64,000 nucleotides of DNA from Verrucomicrobiia bacterium (GTDB lineage Bacteria > Verrucomicrobiota > Verrucomicrobiia > Verrucomicrobiales > DEV007), in NCBI GenBank assembly GCA_020439995.1, contig JAGROY010000140.1, forward strand, positions 1 through 64,000, written 5' to 3'. Position 1 is the first letter of the stretch; each line of letters opens with the position of its first letter. Below, piece after piece: positions 7,784-16,515 of the stretch. The position numbers and the translations under genes are program-made. The notes beneath the pieces were generated by a model, which was given only the letters and a program-made list of their open reading frames with translations, ran no database searches and was not told where the DNA came from.

Positions 7784-10700
7784 TCCGCTGGTTCGCCCGT
7801 AATGATATTGCTGCGAACTTCCTTCTGGTGGGGGTTCTTTTGGCCGGTGTCATCACCGCGTTTTACAAGGTACCGCTGCAGGTGGACCCTGACTGGCAGT
7901 TCAACGATATTTTCATCCGCATGAATTATCGCGGCGCGACTGCGAAAGACGTTGAGCGCGATATTCTGATTCCAATTGAGGAGGCGATCAAAGACCTGCC
8001 GGGCATTGCCGAGGTGCATTCTGAGGGCTCAAGTGGTCGTGCAAGCCTTTATGTTGAGGCAAAGGACGGGGTGAACATGCGTGAGCTAATGGAGGAGCTG
8101 AAGGGCAGGATCGACGGCATCACCACCTTTCCTGCCGAAGCCGAGCGTCCGCGGGTCTACATTCCTGATTCGAATGCCTGGAAGGAAGTGATTACCGTTG
8201 CGGTGACTGGTGATCTCGAAGAGGAAGAACTCTATCGTGCGGCGCGCCGGGTTCGTGATGATCTCATTGAGCTGGACGGCATCAGCCAGGCCCAACTTCA
8301 GGGAGAACGGCCCTTTGAAATCGCCGTAGAGGCTAATCAGGAATCGCTGCGTTCGTACGGATTGGGTTTTCAGGATCTTACGAATGCTATTCGGCAGTTT
8401 TCGGTCGATCTGCCCGCTGGCTCGATTGAGAGCAGTAGTGGAAACCTGACGGTACGAGCTAAGGGCCAAGCGTTCACCAAGGAGGAATTTGAAAACATCC
8501 CACTGCGTGCGTCGGACGGTGCCGACGTTAGACTCGGAGAGATTGCTCACGTTAAAGACGGGTTTGATGAGGAGAAGCGCCTCGTTCGCTTCAATGGAGA
8601 GCCTGCTTTGATGGTCGAAGTGATGCGGCACGACAACGAAAGCGCGATCGTGGTGTCCGAGCGGGTGCATGAGTACGTGGATACCGCAGCCACACGATTT
8701 CCGCCCGGCATTCGACTCTACGCCTGGGACGATGAATCGATCTCTATTCGCGGTCGCTTGACCACTCTAACAAAATCGATGCTTCAGGGGTGCGTTCTGG
8801 TATTTCTCCTGCTTGGACTCTTCCTCCGTCCTATGTTTGCGTTCTGGGTTGTGATCGGTATTCCGTTCAGCTTTGCGGGCGGAATCCTGTTCATGCCGGT
8901 GTTCGACATCACGGCCAATCTGATGAGCGTCTTTGGTTTTATCATCGTGCTTGGGTTGGTCGTCGACGATGCCATCGTTACCGGTGAGAACATCTTTTCG
9001 AAAATGAAGTCCGGGATGGATCCTCTGGAGGCATCCATCACCGGAACGAAGGAAGTAGCCGTTCCGGTTACTTTCGGAGTGCTAACCACGATCGTGGCAT
9101 TCATCCCGCTGCTTTATTTTGAAGGACGCTGGGCGACCTACGCCCGGCAGATTCCTCCAGTGGTGGCACCAGTGCTTCTTTTTTCGCTTATCGAGTCGAA
9201 GTTGATTCTTCCGTCCCACCTGAAGCACATCAAGACCGGGCGCACTCGCTTTAACTTTTTTTCACGTTTCCAAAAGCGGATTGCTGACGGCCTGGAGCTT
9301 TGTATTGAGCGGTTCTATAACCCGTCGCTGGCTTTTTCAATCAAGCACCGTTACACAGTTGCTGCTGTTTTTGCCTCCATGGCACTGCTCATGTATGGCT
9401 ACTGCAAGGGCGGAAATATGGGATTCGTTTCGACACCCACGGTCGATATGCTGCGCATCACGGCATCGGTGGATCTTCCCAACGGAACGCCCCTGGAGCG
9501 AACTGACATCTACGTCAGGCGGATCACGGATGCAGTCGAGACGCTTCGTGCTGAATTTATGGACGGTGACACAGGCCAGTCGCTGATCCGCAACGTCTAC
9601 ACCGAAACTGGCGATCGTGGCTGGTCGAGCAATACAGTGGACGAGACCAGGGGCGATGTGTCGATCGAGATTATGCCGCCCAGCCAGCGCTCAGAGCCCG
9701 GGCCAAAGAACAGTGTGATTGCGAATCGGTGGAAGGAAATTGTGGGAGATATTCCTGAGGCCTTTTCGTTTAGCGTGCGCGGCGAACGTCGTGGCGAGAG
9801 AGGTGATCGGGACGAGGAGCCGATCGAACTCGAGCTTCGCGGGGAGGACTCACCATTGAAGGTCGAGATCGCCCATGACATTGTGGATATACTCGAGGGA
9901 TATGACGGCATCAGTGACGCATTTACCCGTGTGGGCGACGGTGAGGATGAGCTGGAGCTGTCACTGAAACCACGGGCGGCTGAGTTGAAGATTACGCAGC
10001 AGGCGCTGGCCCAGCAGGTGCGGCAGGCCTTCTACGGGCAGGAAGCGCAGAGGGTGCAGCGCGGCCGTGATGATATTCGTGTGATGGTGAGGCTGACGCG
10101 GGACGAACGTGAATCGCTGCATACCCTGGACACCCTGAAGATCCGCACTCCCGACGGGGCGATGGTCGCATTGTCCACGATCGCCGATGTAAAAATGGTG
10201 AAAGCACCGGGGCGGGTGGAACGGAAAGATGGCGCGGAGGTGATCGAAATTTTTGCCGTTCCAGAGGACGAGGAAGTCGATATCGTTGGAATTGCGGAAT
10301 CCGCCTATGCTCAAATTCAGAAAGAGGTCAACCGAGGCGAGAACCTGTCCTTTCGCTTCACCGGTTATATCGCTGAGCATGAGGCATCGAAGAAACGGAC
10401 ACTGGTGGGCGGTATTGCGTTGATGTTCGCGCTTTATGCGTTGCTCGCGATTCCTTTCAAGTCTCTGGTGCAGCCCATTTTTGTCCTGTTGGCGGTGCCG
10501 TTTGGAATCATCGGGGCATTATTGGGACACATCGTGATGGACATCGTGCCGTCTTACCTGTCCGTGTTCGGAATGCTGGCGCTGGCGGGCGTTGTGGTGA
10601 ACGATTCGCTCGTGATGGTCGACTACGTCAACTGCCGCCGAGCGGAGGGCGAGTCGCTCAAGGATGCGATTCTTGCCGCAGGCGGGGCGCGTTTTCGTCC

Positions 10701-10962
10701 GATCATGCTCACTTCGCTCACCACTTTTGCGGGATTGATGCCGCTCATTTTCGAGCGCTCGATCCAGGCCCAGTTCTTGATTCCAATGGCGGTATCGCTC
10801 GGTTTCGGAATCCTTTTTGCTACAGTGATTACCCTCTACCTGATACCAGGTGCCTACATGATCAGCGATGATGTGGGGCGGTGGCTGAAGCGGGCGACGG
10901 GCTGGTACCTGCGACCATTCCGCAGCACGGAAGGTGAAGAGAACGGCAGCGAGCGGGTCTAG
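7780..10962 (+). CDS. RND-family efflux permease (AcrB-like)
   Basis: The product is 1060 aa, the normal length for a hydrophobe/amphiphile-efflux RND pump. The first helix is followed by the porter loop. The proton-relay helix 4 carries GLVVDDAIVTGEN with the paired aspartates, and helices 10-12 carry LAGVVVNDSLVMVDYVN and a LTTFAGLMPL stretch. It sits in the inner membrane and would use proton influx to expel substrates through the coupled adaptor. The central loop has an unusually charged RGERRGERGDRDEEP tract (near residue 670). Substrate range cannot be inferred. Confidence 0.93.
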   Translation: MIRWFARNDIAANFLLVGVLLAGVITAFYKVPLQVDPDWQFNDIFIRMNYRGATAKDVERDILIPIEEAIKDLPGIAEVHSEGSSGRASLYVEAKDGVNMRELMEELKGRIDGITTFPAEAERPRVYIPDSNAWKEVITVAVTGDLEEEELYRAARRVRDDLIELDGISQAQLQGERPFEIAVEANQESLRSYGLGFQDLTNAIRQFSVDLPAGSIESSSGNLTVRAKGQAFTKEEFENIPLRASDGADVRLGEIAHVKDGFDEEKRLVRFNGEPALMVEVMRHDNESAIVVSERVHEYVDTAATRFPPGIRLYAWDDESISIRGRLTTLTKSMLQGCVLVFLLLGLFLRPMFAFWVVIGIPFSFAGGILFMPVFDITANLMSVFGFIIVLGLVVDDAIVTGENIFSKMKSGMDPLEASITGTKEVAVPVTFGVLTTIVAFIPLLYFEGRWATYARQIPPVVAPVLLFSLIESKLILPSHLKHIKTGRTRFNFFSRFQKRIADGLELCIERFYNPSLAFSIKHRYTVAAVFASMALLMYGYCKGGNMGFVSTPTVDMLRITASVDLPNGTPLERTDIYVRRITDAVETLRAEFMDGDTGQSLIRNVYTETGDRGWSSNTVDETRGDVSIEIMPPSQRSEPGPKNSVIANRWKEIVGDIPEAFSFSVRGERRGERGDRDEEPIELELRGEDSPLKVEIAHDIVDILEGYDGISDAFTRVGDGEDELELSLKPRAAELKITQQALAQQVRQAFYGQEAQRVQRGRDDIRVMVRLTRDERESLHTLDTLKIRTPDGAMVALSTIADVKMVKAPGRVERKDGAEVIEIFAVPEDEEVDIVGIAESAYAQIQKEVNRGENLSFRFTGYIAEHEASKKRTLVGGIALMFALYALLAIPFKSLVQPIFVLLAVPFGIIGALLGHIVMDIVPSYLSVFGMLALAGVVVNDSLVMVDYVNCRRAEGESLKDAILAAGGARFRPIMLTSLTTFAGLMPLIFERSIQAQFLIPMAVSLGFGILFATVITLYLIPGAYMISDDVGRWLKRATGWYLRPFRSTEGEENGSERV

Positions 10963-11049
10963 CGCTGCAGGCATCGTTTTTTCGGAATTGCTCACTTCGG
11001 CGGATTCGGGTTTAGTGCGTGGGACGCGACTGAACATTGAACCACTACA

Positions 11050-13503
11050 TTGCTGCTTGTGAGCGACCGATATCAAATCAAAGCCAAAATTGGGGAAGGC
11101 GGCACGGGTGCCGTGTGGGTTGCTCTCGACCGTGAGACGAAACGCGATGTGGCACTCAAGCGCTTGAAGGCGCGAGATGCTGTGGATGCCAGTGGCAAAA
11201 AGCAGGACACGGATGACTTGATTCGTGAGGGGCGGGCGCTTTCATCTCTGCAACATCCCAACATTGTCACCTTGTTGGATGTGGGGAGTGATGAGGATGG
11301 CGTGTTCCTGGTGATGGAGCTGTTGCGAGGCAAGACGCTAGATGCCGCAGTGGAAAAGGACGGGCCGCTGTCGGTGGAAGATTTTGAGGAATTGGCAAAG
11401 CAGACGCTGGCCGGTCTGATCGCGGCGCAGGATCGCGGGCTGGTGCACCGTGACCTGAAGCCTGGAAACATCATGATTCACCGGCCACCGGGCGGGAATC
11501 TGCAGTGCAAGATTCTGGACTTCGGACTGGCAAAATTTAGTAGTGGGGCATCGCTGCAGACAGAAGATCAGGAATCGGGGATTTATGGTTCCGTGCACTT
11601 TATGGCACCTGAACAGTTCGAGCGGAAACCGCTGGACGGGCGCACGGATCTCTACGCGCTCGGTTGCATTTTTTACTTTGCCCTGACTGGTTGCTATCCC
11701 TTTGCAGGTGACACGAATGCTGAAGTGATGGCGAGCCATCTGCAACATTCAGTCACCCGTATCCGCGAGGTGCGTCCGGATATTCCTGAGTGGCTTGGCG
11801 ACTGGGTGATGTGGTTTTTGAACAGGCAGGCCCAGCACCGGCCAGCATCGGCACAAGTGGGGCTGAGCCATTTTCTGGAGTGTGCGGCCGATGAGGCAGA
11901 CGCCAATGCCGTTCCGCCGCCGCCCCCGCCAGTGCCTGTTACTGAGGCACCGTTGGCACCTCCACCGCCGCCTCCACCGGCACCCATTGCTGAACCGGTC
12001 GTCCATCATCGTCGTCATGGCCGGACGAAATCACCGATGGCGCTGCTGGCGATCTTGATGCTGTCGGCGACGGTTGTCGGTCTGGGAATCTGGGGATATG
12101 CGATCTACAGCAAGCAGCGTGCAGAGAACCGGGAGATCGAGATTTTCAACAAGCTGACACTGCCGGGCAACGACCATCCTGTGGGGGATGCGGAGGCTGT
12201 CGCCATTATCGCAAAGATGATGCAAACCCGTGGAGGTAATACGGCCGAGCACGGCGTGGCGTGTCTTGAAAAACTGACCGGGCCCGGGGTCGAGAACGCG
12301 ATCGTCGCCCAGATTGGTGAAACGCAGGCTGATACGCGCGTCAAATTCATCGAAGTCGCCGTGGCGCGCAAACTGAAGGGGACGGCCGGGCAGCTTGTGT
12401 CCGCAGCGAAAAGCAGCGTGACGAAGGTGCGCGAGGCGGCGCTGACCGGACTGGCAGAGATTGCTGCACCGGACGATCTTGATGCGCTGATCGGCATGAT
12501 CGGCGACAATGCGGGTGCTGCTCGCAATCGGCAGCTGCTTACCGAGGCGATCTATTCGGCATCGAGCAGAGCTGAGGGATCTCAGGGCTCAGTGCGTTTG
12601 ATTGCGGCACTGTCAAAAATCACGGGCGGCAACGAGCGTGGTTTCCTGCTTAAAGTGCTTGGACGCCTGGGCGGTGATGAAGCGTTGTCGACGTTGGAGA
12701 AGGAGTTGCGGAGCGACGACAAGAATGCTCAGCGCTCAGCGGTGCTCGGGTTGAGCGCCTGGCCGAACGGGAAGGCGGCCGCGCCGTTGTCCAATTATGT
12801 GTTGCGCACTCAGCCGGGAGATCTGCGGGACGCCGCACTGCTGGGATGGGTGCAAGTGATCGGCCGCTCGGGTGACATTCCGGGTGAGGAGAAGGTAAAG
12901 CAGCTCATGGAGGCAGCAAAGTTGATCACGGGATCAAGTGTGAAGAAGGCCTTGTTCCAGCAGTTGTCCAAGATTCCTGATGAGGCGGCGCTTCAGTTTC
13001 TGGAAGAGCTGTATACCAAAGGCGATGAGGCAAATGATGCGGAAGCTGCGCGCTATGCGGAGCAGGCGGAACGGCAACTGTCCGATCTTCTGCCTCGCGT
13101 GATCGACATTACGGAAGAGGAGGTGCTGCTGGACGCGGAGAAGGCGCTGATCGCCGGACAGGGGCCCTTTTTTAACCGAATCGAGAACACGGTGCAAAAC
13201 TGGAACAACCCGGCCGCCTGGGTGCTATGGCATGTGCGTATCGCTGAGCCGGGGCCATACCTGCTCGATGTGATCCAGGCTCAGGATCTCGATGTGAAGA
13301 ATACCTTTGAGGTCACCTTTGGCGGCAGCGTGCTCTTGTGTGATGTGAAGAAGACGCCTTCGCGCGAGGAATTTGAGAACGTTGAAGCCGGAATCGTGGA
13401 CATCACTCAGCCCGGCCTCTACGAGATCATCATTAAGCCGAAGAAGATCGAGGGCGAATCGCTCATGGTGTTGCGCGGCATTTCATTGCTGCGAAATCCG
13501 TGA
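11050..13503 (+). CDS. Transmembrane Ser/Thr protein kinase with HEAT-like repeats
   Basis: The product is 817 aa. Kinase domain residues 7-275 are complete: glycine loop GEGGTGAVW, Lys37, Glu60, HRDLKPGN with Asp135, DFG at 157-159 and APEQ at 186-189. A proline-rich linker (289-312) leads to one membrane helix (about 330-353). The extracytoplasmic part has alpha-helical repeats that look like HEAT repeats (LTGLAEIAAPDDLDALIGMI, LGRLGGDEALSTLEKEL), then a beta-rich C-terminal module resembling DUF5077/carbohydrate-binding folds. The start is TTG at 11050, or GTG at 11059. It probably senses an envelope or surface ligand. VOC and glycosyltransferase genes follow on the same strand. Confidence 0.88.
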   Translation: MLLVSDRYQIKAKIGEGGTGAVWVALDRETKRDVALKRLKARDAVDASGKKQDTDDLIREGRALSSLQHPNIVTLLDVGSDEDGVFLVMELLRGKTLDAAVEKDGPLSVEDFEELAKQTLAGLIAAQDRGLVHRDLKPGNIMIHRPPGGNLQCKILDFGLAKFSSGASLQTEDQESGIYGSVHFMAPEQFERKPLDGRTDLYALGCIFYFALTGCYPFAGDTNAEVMASHLQHSVTRIREVRPDIPEWLGDWVMWFLNRQAQHRPASAQVGLSHFLECAADEADANAVPPPPPPVPVTEAPLAPPPPPPPAPIAEPVVHHRRHGRTKSPMALLAILMLSATVVGLGIWGYAIYSKQRAENREIEIFNKLTLPGNDHPVGDAEAVAIIAKMMQTRGGNTAEHGVACLEKLTGPGVENAIVAQIGETQADTRVKFIEVAVARKLKGTAGQLVSAAKSSVTKVREAALTGLAEIAAPDDLDALIGMIGDNAGAARNRQLLTEAIYSASSRAEGSQGSVRLIAALSKITGGNERGFLLKVLGRLGGDEALSTLEKELRSDDKNAQRSAVLGLSAWPNGKAAAPLSNYVLRTQPGDLRDAALLGWVQVIGRSGDIPGEEKVKQLMEAAKLITGSSVKKALFQQLSKIPDEAALQFLEELYTKGDEANDAEAARYAEQAERQLSDLLPRVIDITEEEVLLDAEKALIAGQGPFFNRIENTVQNWNNPAAWVLWHVRIAEPGPYLLDVIQAQDLDVKNTFEVTFGGSVLLCDVKKTPSREEFENVEAGIVDITQPGLYEIIIKPKKIEGESLMVLRGISLLRNP

Positions 13504-13579
13504 TCGCGCGGGGTCTGATCGTTTCGGTCAGCTGGCGATTCTGCTTCATTTTTCCTATCAAACAGGGGACAGTCCGGCC

Positions 13580-14029
13580 ATGACAGATTCTACCACGATC
13601 GGAAACTCGGCTACTGGCGGTGGCGGCCTGCTGAAAGCCCGGACTTTTGACCACATCACGCTTGTGGTGGCGGATCTCGATGCAAGCCGTGCCTTCTATG
13701 TCGATCTCATTGGCATGGAAGAAGTTCCTCGCCCGGATTTCGGGTTTCCCGGGTTGTGGTTTCAATTGGGAACGGCGCAGATCCATTTAAACATTGCCAG
13801 TGAGGCCGCCGGACGTCCAGGCCAGGGAGACATGGGAGCAAAGAGCCCGCCGCAGGGCGTGCACTTCGCTTTCTCCGTCGATGACTGCGATGTGGCGGTG
13901 CAGCAGTTCATGGATCAGGGATTCGCGATTGAGGCCGGTCCAAGATCCAGGCCGGATGGCGCGCGCCAGGCCTACGTTCGCGACCCGGATGGCTATCTGG
14001 TGGAAGTCACTTCGCCTGCTCCTGTGTAG
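13580..14029 (+). CDS. VOC-superfamily (glyoxalase/dioxygenase-like) protein
   Basis: The product is 149 aa with two beta-alpha-beta-beta-beta units. The first opens with FDHITLVVADLDASRAFYVDLIGM and the second with GVHFAFSVDDCDVAVQQF. It ends in YVRDPDGYLVEVT, whose Glu is the usual second-module metal ligand; the His in FDHIT is the first. Members are metal-dependent enzymes (glyoxalases, dioxygenases, epimerases) or resistance proteins, and the reaction cannot be assigned. I chose the ATG at 13580. A longer frame starts inside the kinase gene. The glycosyltransferase gene begins 6 nt downstream. Confidence 0.83.
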   Translation: MTDSTTIGNSATGGGGLLKARTFDHITLVVADLDASRAFYVDLIGMEEVPRPDFGFPGLWFQLGTAQIHLNIASEAAGRPGQGDMGAKSPPQGVHFAFSVDDCDVAVQQFMDQGFAIEAGPRSRPDGARQAYVRDPDGYLVEVTSPAPV

Positions 14030-14035
14030 ATTTCG

Positions 14036-15271
14036 ATGGCTGCCGCGCTCGACTCCATCTTGAACCCTGACCTTCGTTCCACGCCTGATCCGGCGTGTTT
14101 GCCGCAGTCTCTGCTCTACGCTACCAGCGCCCGACTTGGCGGCACCGGGCTGGATACCACCTCGCTGCATGGGGCTACTGCAGCCGAGGAATGCGGGGTT
14201 CTGGCAAAGGTTCTGTGCTATGGAAACAACCAGAAGCGGATTCCAAGTTTGAAGGTGCGCAGCCTGGCTGCCCATCCCGTCAGGCTGCTATCGTTCCTTG
14301 AGAGCCAGAAATACTATGGTGCGAAGAAGCGCTATGTGGCCTGGCAGGCGGCACGGGAGCTTGAGTCCGGCCGGTTCGACTGCTTTCACGGCTGGTCAGA
14401 GGATTGTCTGCGGGCGCTTTTTGTCGCGAGGCAGCGCGGGATCCCGACAGTGCTCGATATCCCTACGTGGCATCGCAACAAGGGCAGGGACAAGTCCTTC
14501 GAAACCAAGAGCGAGAGGGAGGCGCGGACGCGCAAAGGCTGGCGGGCAAAGATCGGGCAACTGCCGTCGAGCAGGCAGCGAACCATGTTGGAATACGATC
14601 TTGCAGATGTGATCCTGGTTGCCAGTGAGCGTGCGGCAGAGACGTTTCTCGATGCCGGCATCGATCCTCGACGGCTGGCCTATGTCGCGCGTGGGGTCGA
14701 TGTGGAACATTATCAGCCAGCGACTGCGCCTGACCATTTTCGGCTGCTCTTTGTGGGTGCGTTGATCAAGCGAAAGGGGGTCCATCTCCTGCTGGAAGCC
14801 TGGAAGAAGCTGGCGCTTCGCAATGCCGAGCTGGTTCTGGTGGGCCAGGTGCACGATGAGGTGAAGGATGCACTGCGCGACTGCAAGACGGATTCCGTGA
14901 CTCTGGCGGGGTTCTCATCGAATGTGCGTCAGCATTTTATGCAGGCCAGCGCGTTCGTTTTTCCATCGGAATGCGAGGGCAGTGCCAAGGTTTGCTACGA
15001 GGCAGCTGCCTGTGCACTGCCTCAAATCACCACGCGTGAGGCAGGGGATGTGGTGGTCCACAAGAGCAATGGTCTACTCATCCCACCCAACGATGCCAAT
15101 GCGCTGGCTGAGGCCATTCAGTATTTCTACGATCATCCTGAGCAATTGCCCGCGATGGGGCAGGCTGGCCGCGACCGAGTGAAGCAGCAATTCACGTGGC
15201 AGCACTACTACAGGCGCGTCGGACACGCATACGCCCATGCGACCGGGCGTGCAGCAGGCGCGTTAGGTTAG
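14036..15271 (+). CDS. Glycosyltransferase family 4 protein
   Basis: The product is 411 aa with a GT-B fold. The N-terminal half is variable. The C-terminal half carries the GT4 donor-binding features LLFVGALIKRKGVHLLLEAW, AELVLVGQV and the FPSECEGSAKVCYEAAACALP box with its EX7E-type glutamates, plus NGLLIPPND. It transfers a sugar from a nucleotide-sugar, probably in exopolysaccharide, lipopolysaccharide or glycolipid synthesis. It starts 6 nt after the VOC gene, and its stop overlaps the convergent LpxL-like acyltransferase by 4 nt. The acyltransferase would also fit envelope lipid synthesis. Confidence 0.88.
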   Translation: MAAALDSILNPDLRSTPDPACLPQSLLYATSARLGGTGLDTTSLHGATAAEECGVLAKVLCYGNNQKRIPSLKVRSLAAHPVRLLSFLESQKYYGAKKRYVAWQAARELESGRFDCFHGWSEDCLRALFVARQRGIPTVLDIPTWHRNKGRDKSFETKSEREARTRKGWRAKIGQLPSSRQRTMLEYDLADVILVASERAAETFLDAGIDPRRLAYVARGVDVEHYQPATAPDHFRLLFVGALIKRKGVHLLLEAWKKLALRNAELVLVGQVHDEVKDALRDCKTDSVTLAGFSSNVRQHFMQASAFVFPSECEGSAKVCYEAAACALPQITTREAGDVVVHKSNGLLIPPNDANALAEAIQYFYDHPEQLPAMGQAGRDRVKQQFTWQHYYRRVGHAYAHATGRAAGALG

Positions 15272-16260
15272 GCATCCTGGGCGGCAAGAATGCGGTCAAA
15301 TTTGCGTTTGGGGTGGGAGTAGTCGGGATATTCGCCAGCGGATGCTGTGGCTGGTGAGTAGCGCCAGTGTTTGTACATCCAGATCCACTGCTCCGGATGC
15401 TCCCTGATGTAGGGCTCGAAGGCATCCCAGCATCGTTGGGCGATTTGCCACGCAGGCGTGTCCGCGGTGAAGTGCAAAGGGGGAGTCGTGACCATTCGGT
15501 AACGACCATTCTTTAGCCGGATCACGACGACGGGCAGCACTGGCACTTTGCAGCGCACTGCCAGCACGGCGTGGAGGGTTGTGACGCAGGTTTTGAGGCC
15601 GAAACAGTCGATGACGGCAGGGGATTGCGAGAGATCCACATTCAAATCAGAGAGCAGTGCGGTGTGGCCGCCGCTCTTGAGGGCCTTGAAGAGCCGAAGC
15701 ATGGCGCGCTCCTGGGGGATAATTTGATGGCCGGTTTTCTCTCTGAGGTTTTTGAAAATCGGAGTCAGCGCGGCATTGCGGAAGTTCTGCGCGATGATCT
15801 GGATCCGTACGCCGCGTATTCCCTGGATGAGCGCGCTCCACTCAAAATTGCCAAAGTGCGGGGTGATCCATACGGCTGAGGTGGCTTCTGCGCGCTCGGT
15901 GCCTTCTGGGTCTTCGAAAACGAGATCGACGTAGTCCCGCCAGTTGTCTTGCGTCAGGTTCTGTGCCCAGAACAGATCTAGAAACGTGAACGCCATGTGC
16001 TGGTAGGATTGTCTCGCCAGCGATCGACGTTCCGCTCGAGACTTCTCAGGAAACGCGCACCGCAGGTTTTCCAGCGCCGTTTTTCTACCCTGGACGTCAG
16101 CGTAATACGCCACTGCACCCAGCCAGGAAGCCAGCCAGCCCACCGCCAGCCTGGGCAAGCGGGCTGTGGCATAGACAACTGCCTTGAGCGCCACAGCCTC
16201 GAGCACGTAGCGCGTGCGCATCAGCAGTGAGGGCGTGTGGGATGTTTGCTGTGGGATCAA
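15268..16260 (-). CDS. LpxL/HtrB-family lysophospholipid (lipid A) acyltransferase
   Basis: The product is 330 aa. Family signatures are a basic N-terminus with one membrane helix, the H-x4-E catalytic box in PHFGNFEW, and the closing PEQWIWMYKHWR motif, close to the family's PEQWxWxHxRWK. The conserved DQ segment reads SDLNVDL here. It would transfer an acyl chain to a lipid A precursor or related glycolipid at the inner face of the cytoplasmic membrane. An internal Met at residue 14 is a possible alternative start. A minus-strand hairpin terminator lies 38 nt upstream of the start. Confidence 0.87.
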   Translation of the reverse strand: MIPQQTSHTPSLLMRTRYVLEAVALKAVVYATARLPRLAVGWLASWLGAVAYYADVQGRKTALENLRCAFPEKSRAERRSLARQSYQHMAFTFLDLFWAQNLTQDNWRDYVDLVFEDPEGTERAEATSAVWITPHFGNFEWSALIQGIRGVRIQIIAQNFRNAALTPIFKNLREKTGHQIIPQERAMLRLFKALKSGGHTALLSDLNVDLSQSPAVIDCFGLKTCVTTLHAVLAVRCKVPVLPVVVIRLKNGRYRMVTTPPLHFTADTPAWQIAQRCWDAFEPYIREHPEQWIWMYKHWRYSPATASAGEYPDYSHPKRKFDRILAAQDA

Positions 16261-16289
16261 GCAGCGACTTCTAGCGGCGGTTCATGGGC

Positions 16290-16321
16290 AAAAAAAGTGC
16301 CCAGTCCCGAAGGACTGGGCA
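16290..16321 (-). terminator. Intrinsic terminator on the minus strand
   Basis: Read on the minus strand, a perfect 10-bp stem (16321-16312 with 16307-16298) with a TTCG tetraloop is followed by cac and then a run of seven T (16296-16290). It has the classic form of a rho-independent terminator. No minus-strand gene is recognised upstream of it, and the acyltransferase gene begins only 30 nt beyond it. It may end a short leader or a small RNA transcribed from 16322-16515. Confidence 0.75.
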
Positions 16322-16515
16322 ATTGGAAACATGAAACACAAACAAACAGTCACTCACAGAAGCGACTAGATGTTCTCAAACCCTGCCTTATTATTAAGGA
16401 AAGTCAACCTTTTGGCGGCAAAAAGTTGGTTTTTCTGTGCAAAGCGGCAGTGCGGGGTGAGAAATCGCGTTTTCTTGCTGGCGCACTGGATTGAACAGCG
16501 CCTTCATGGGACTGG

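Noticed and set aside
16276-16340. 16-residue peptide frame spanning the minus-strand hairpin
   Set aside because: It is created by the terminator itself (hairpin plus T-run giving FF) and has no ribosome site.
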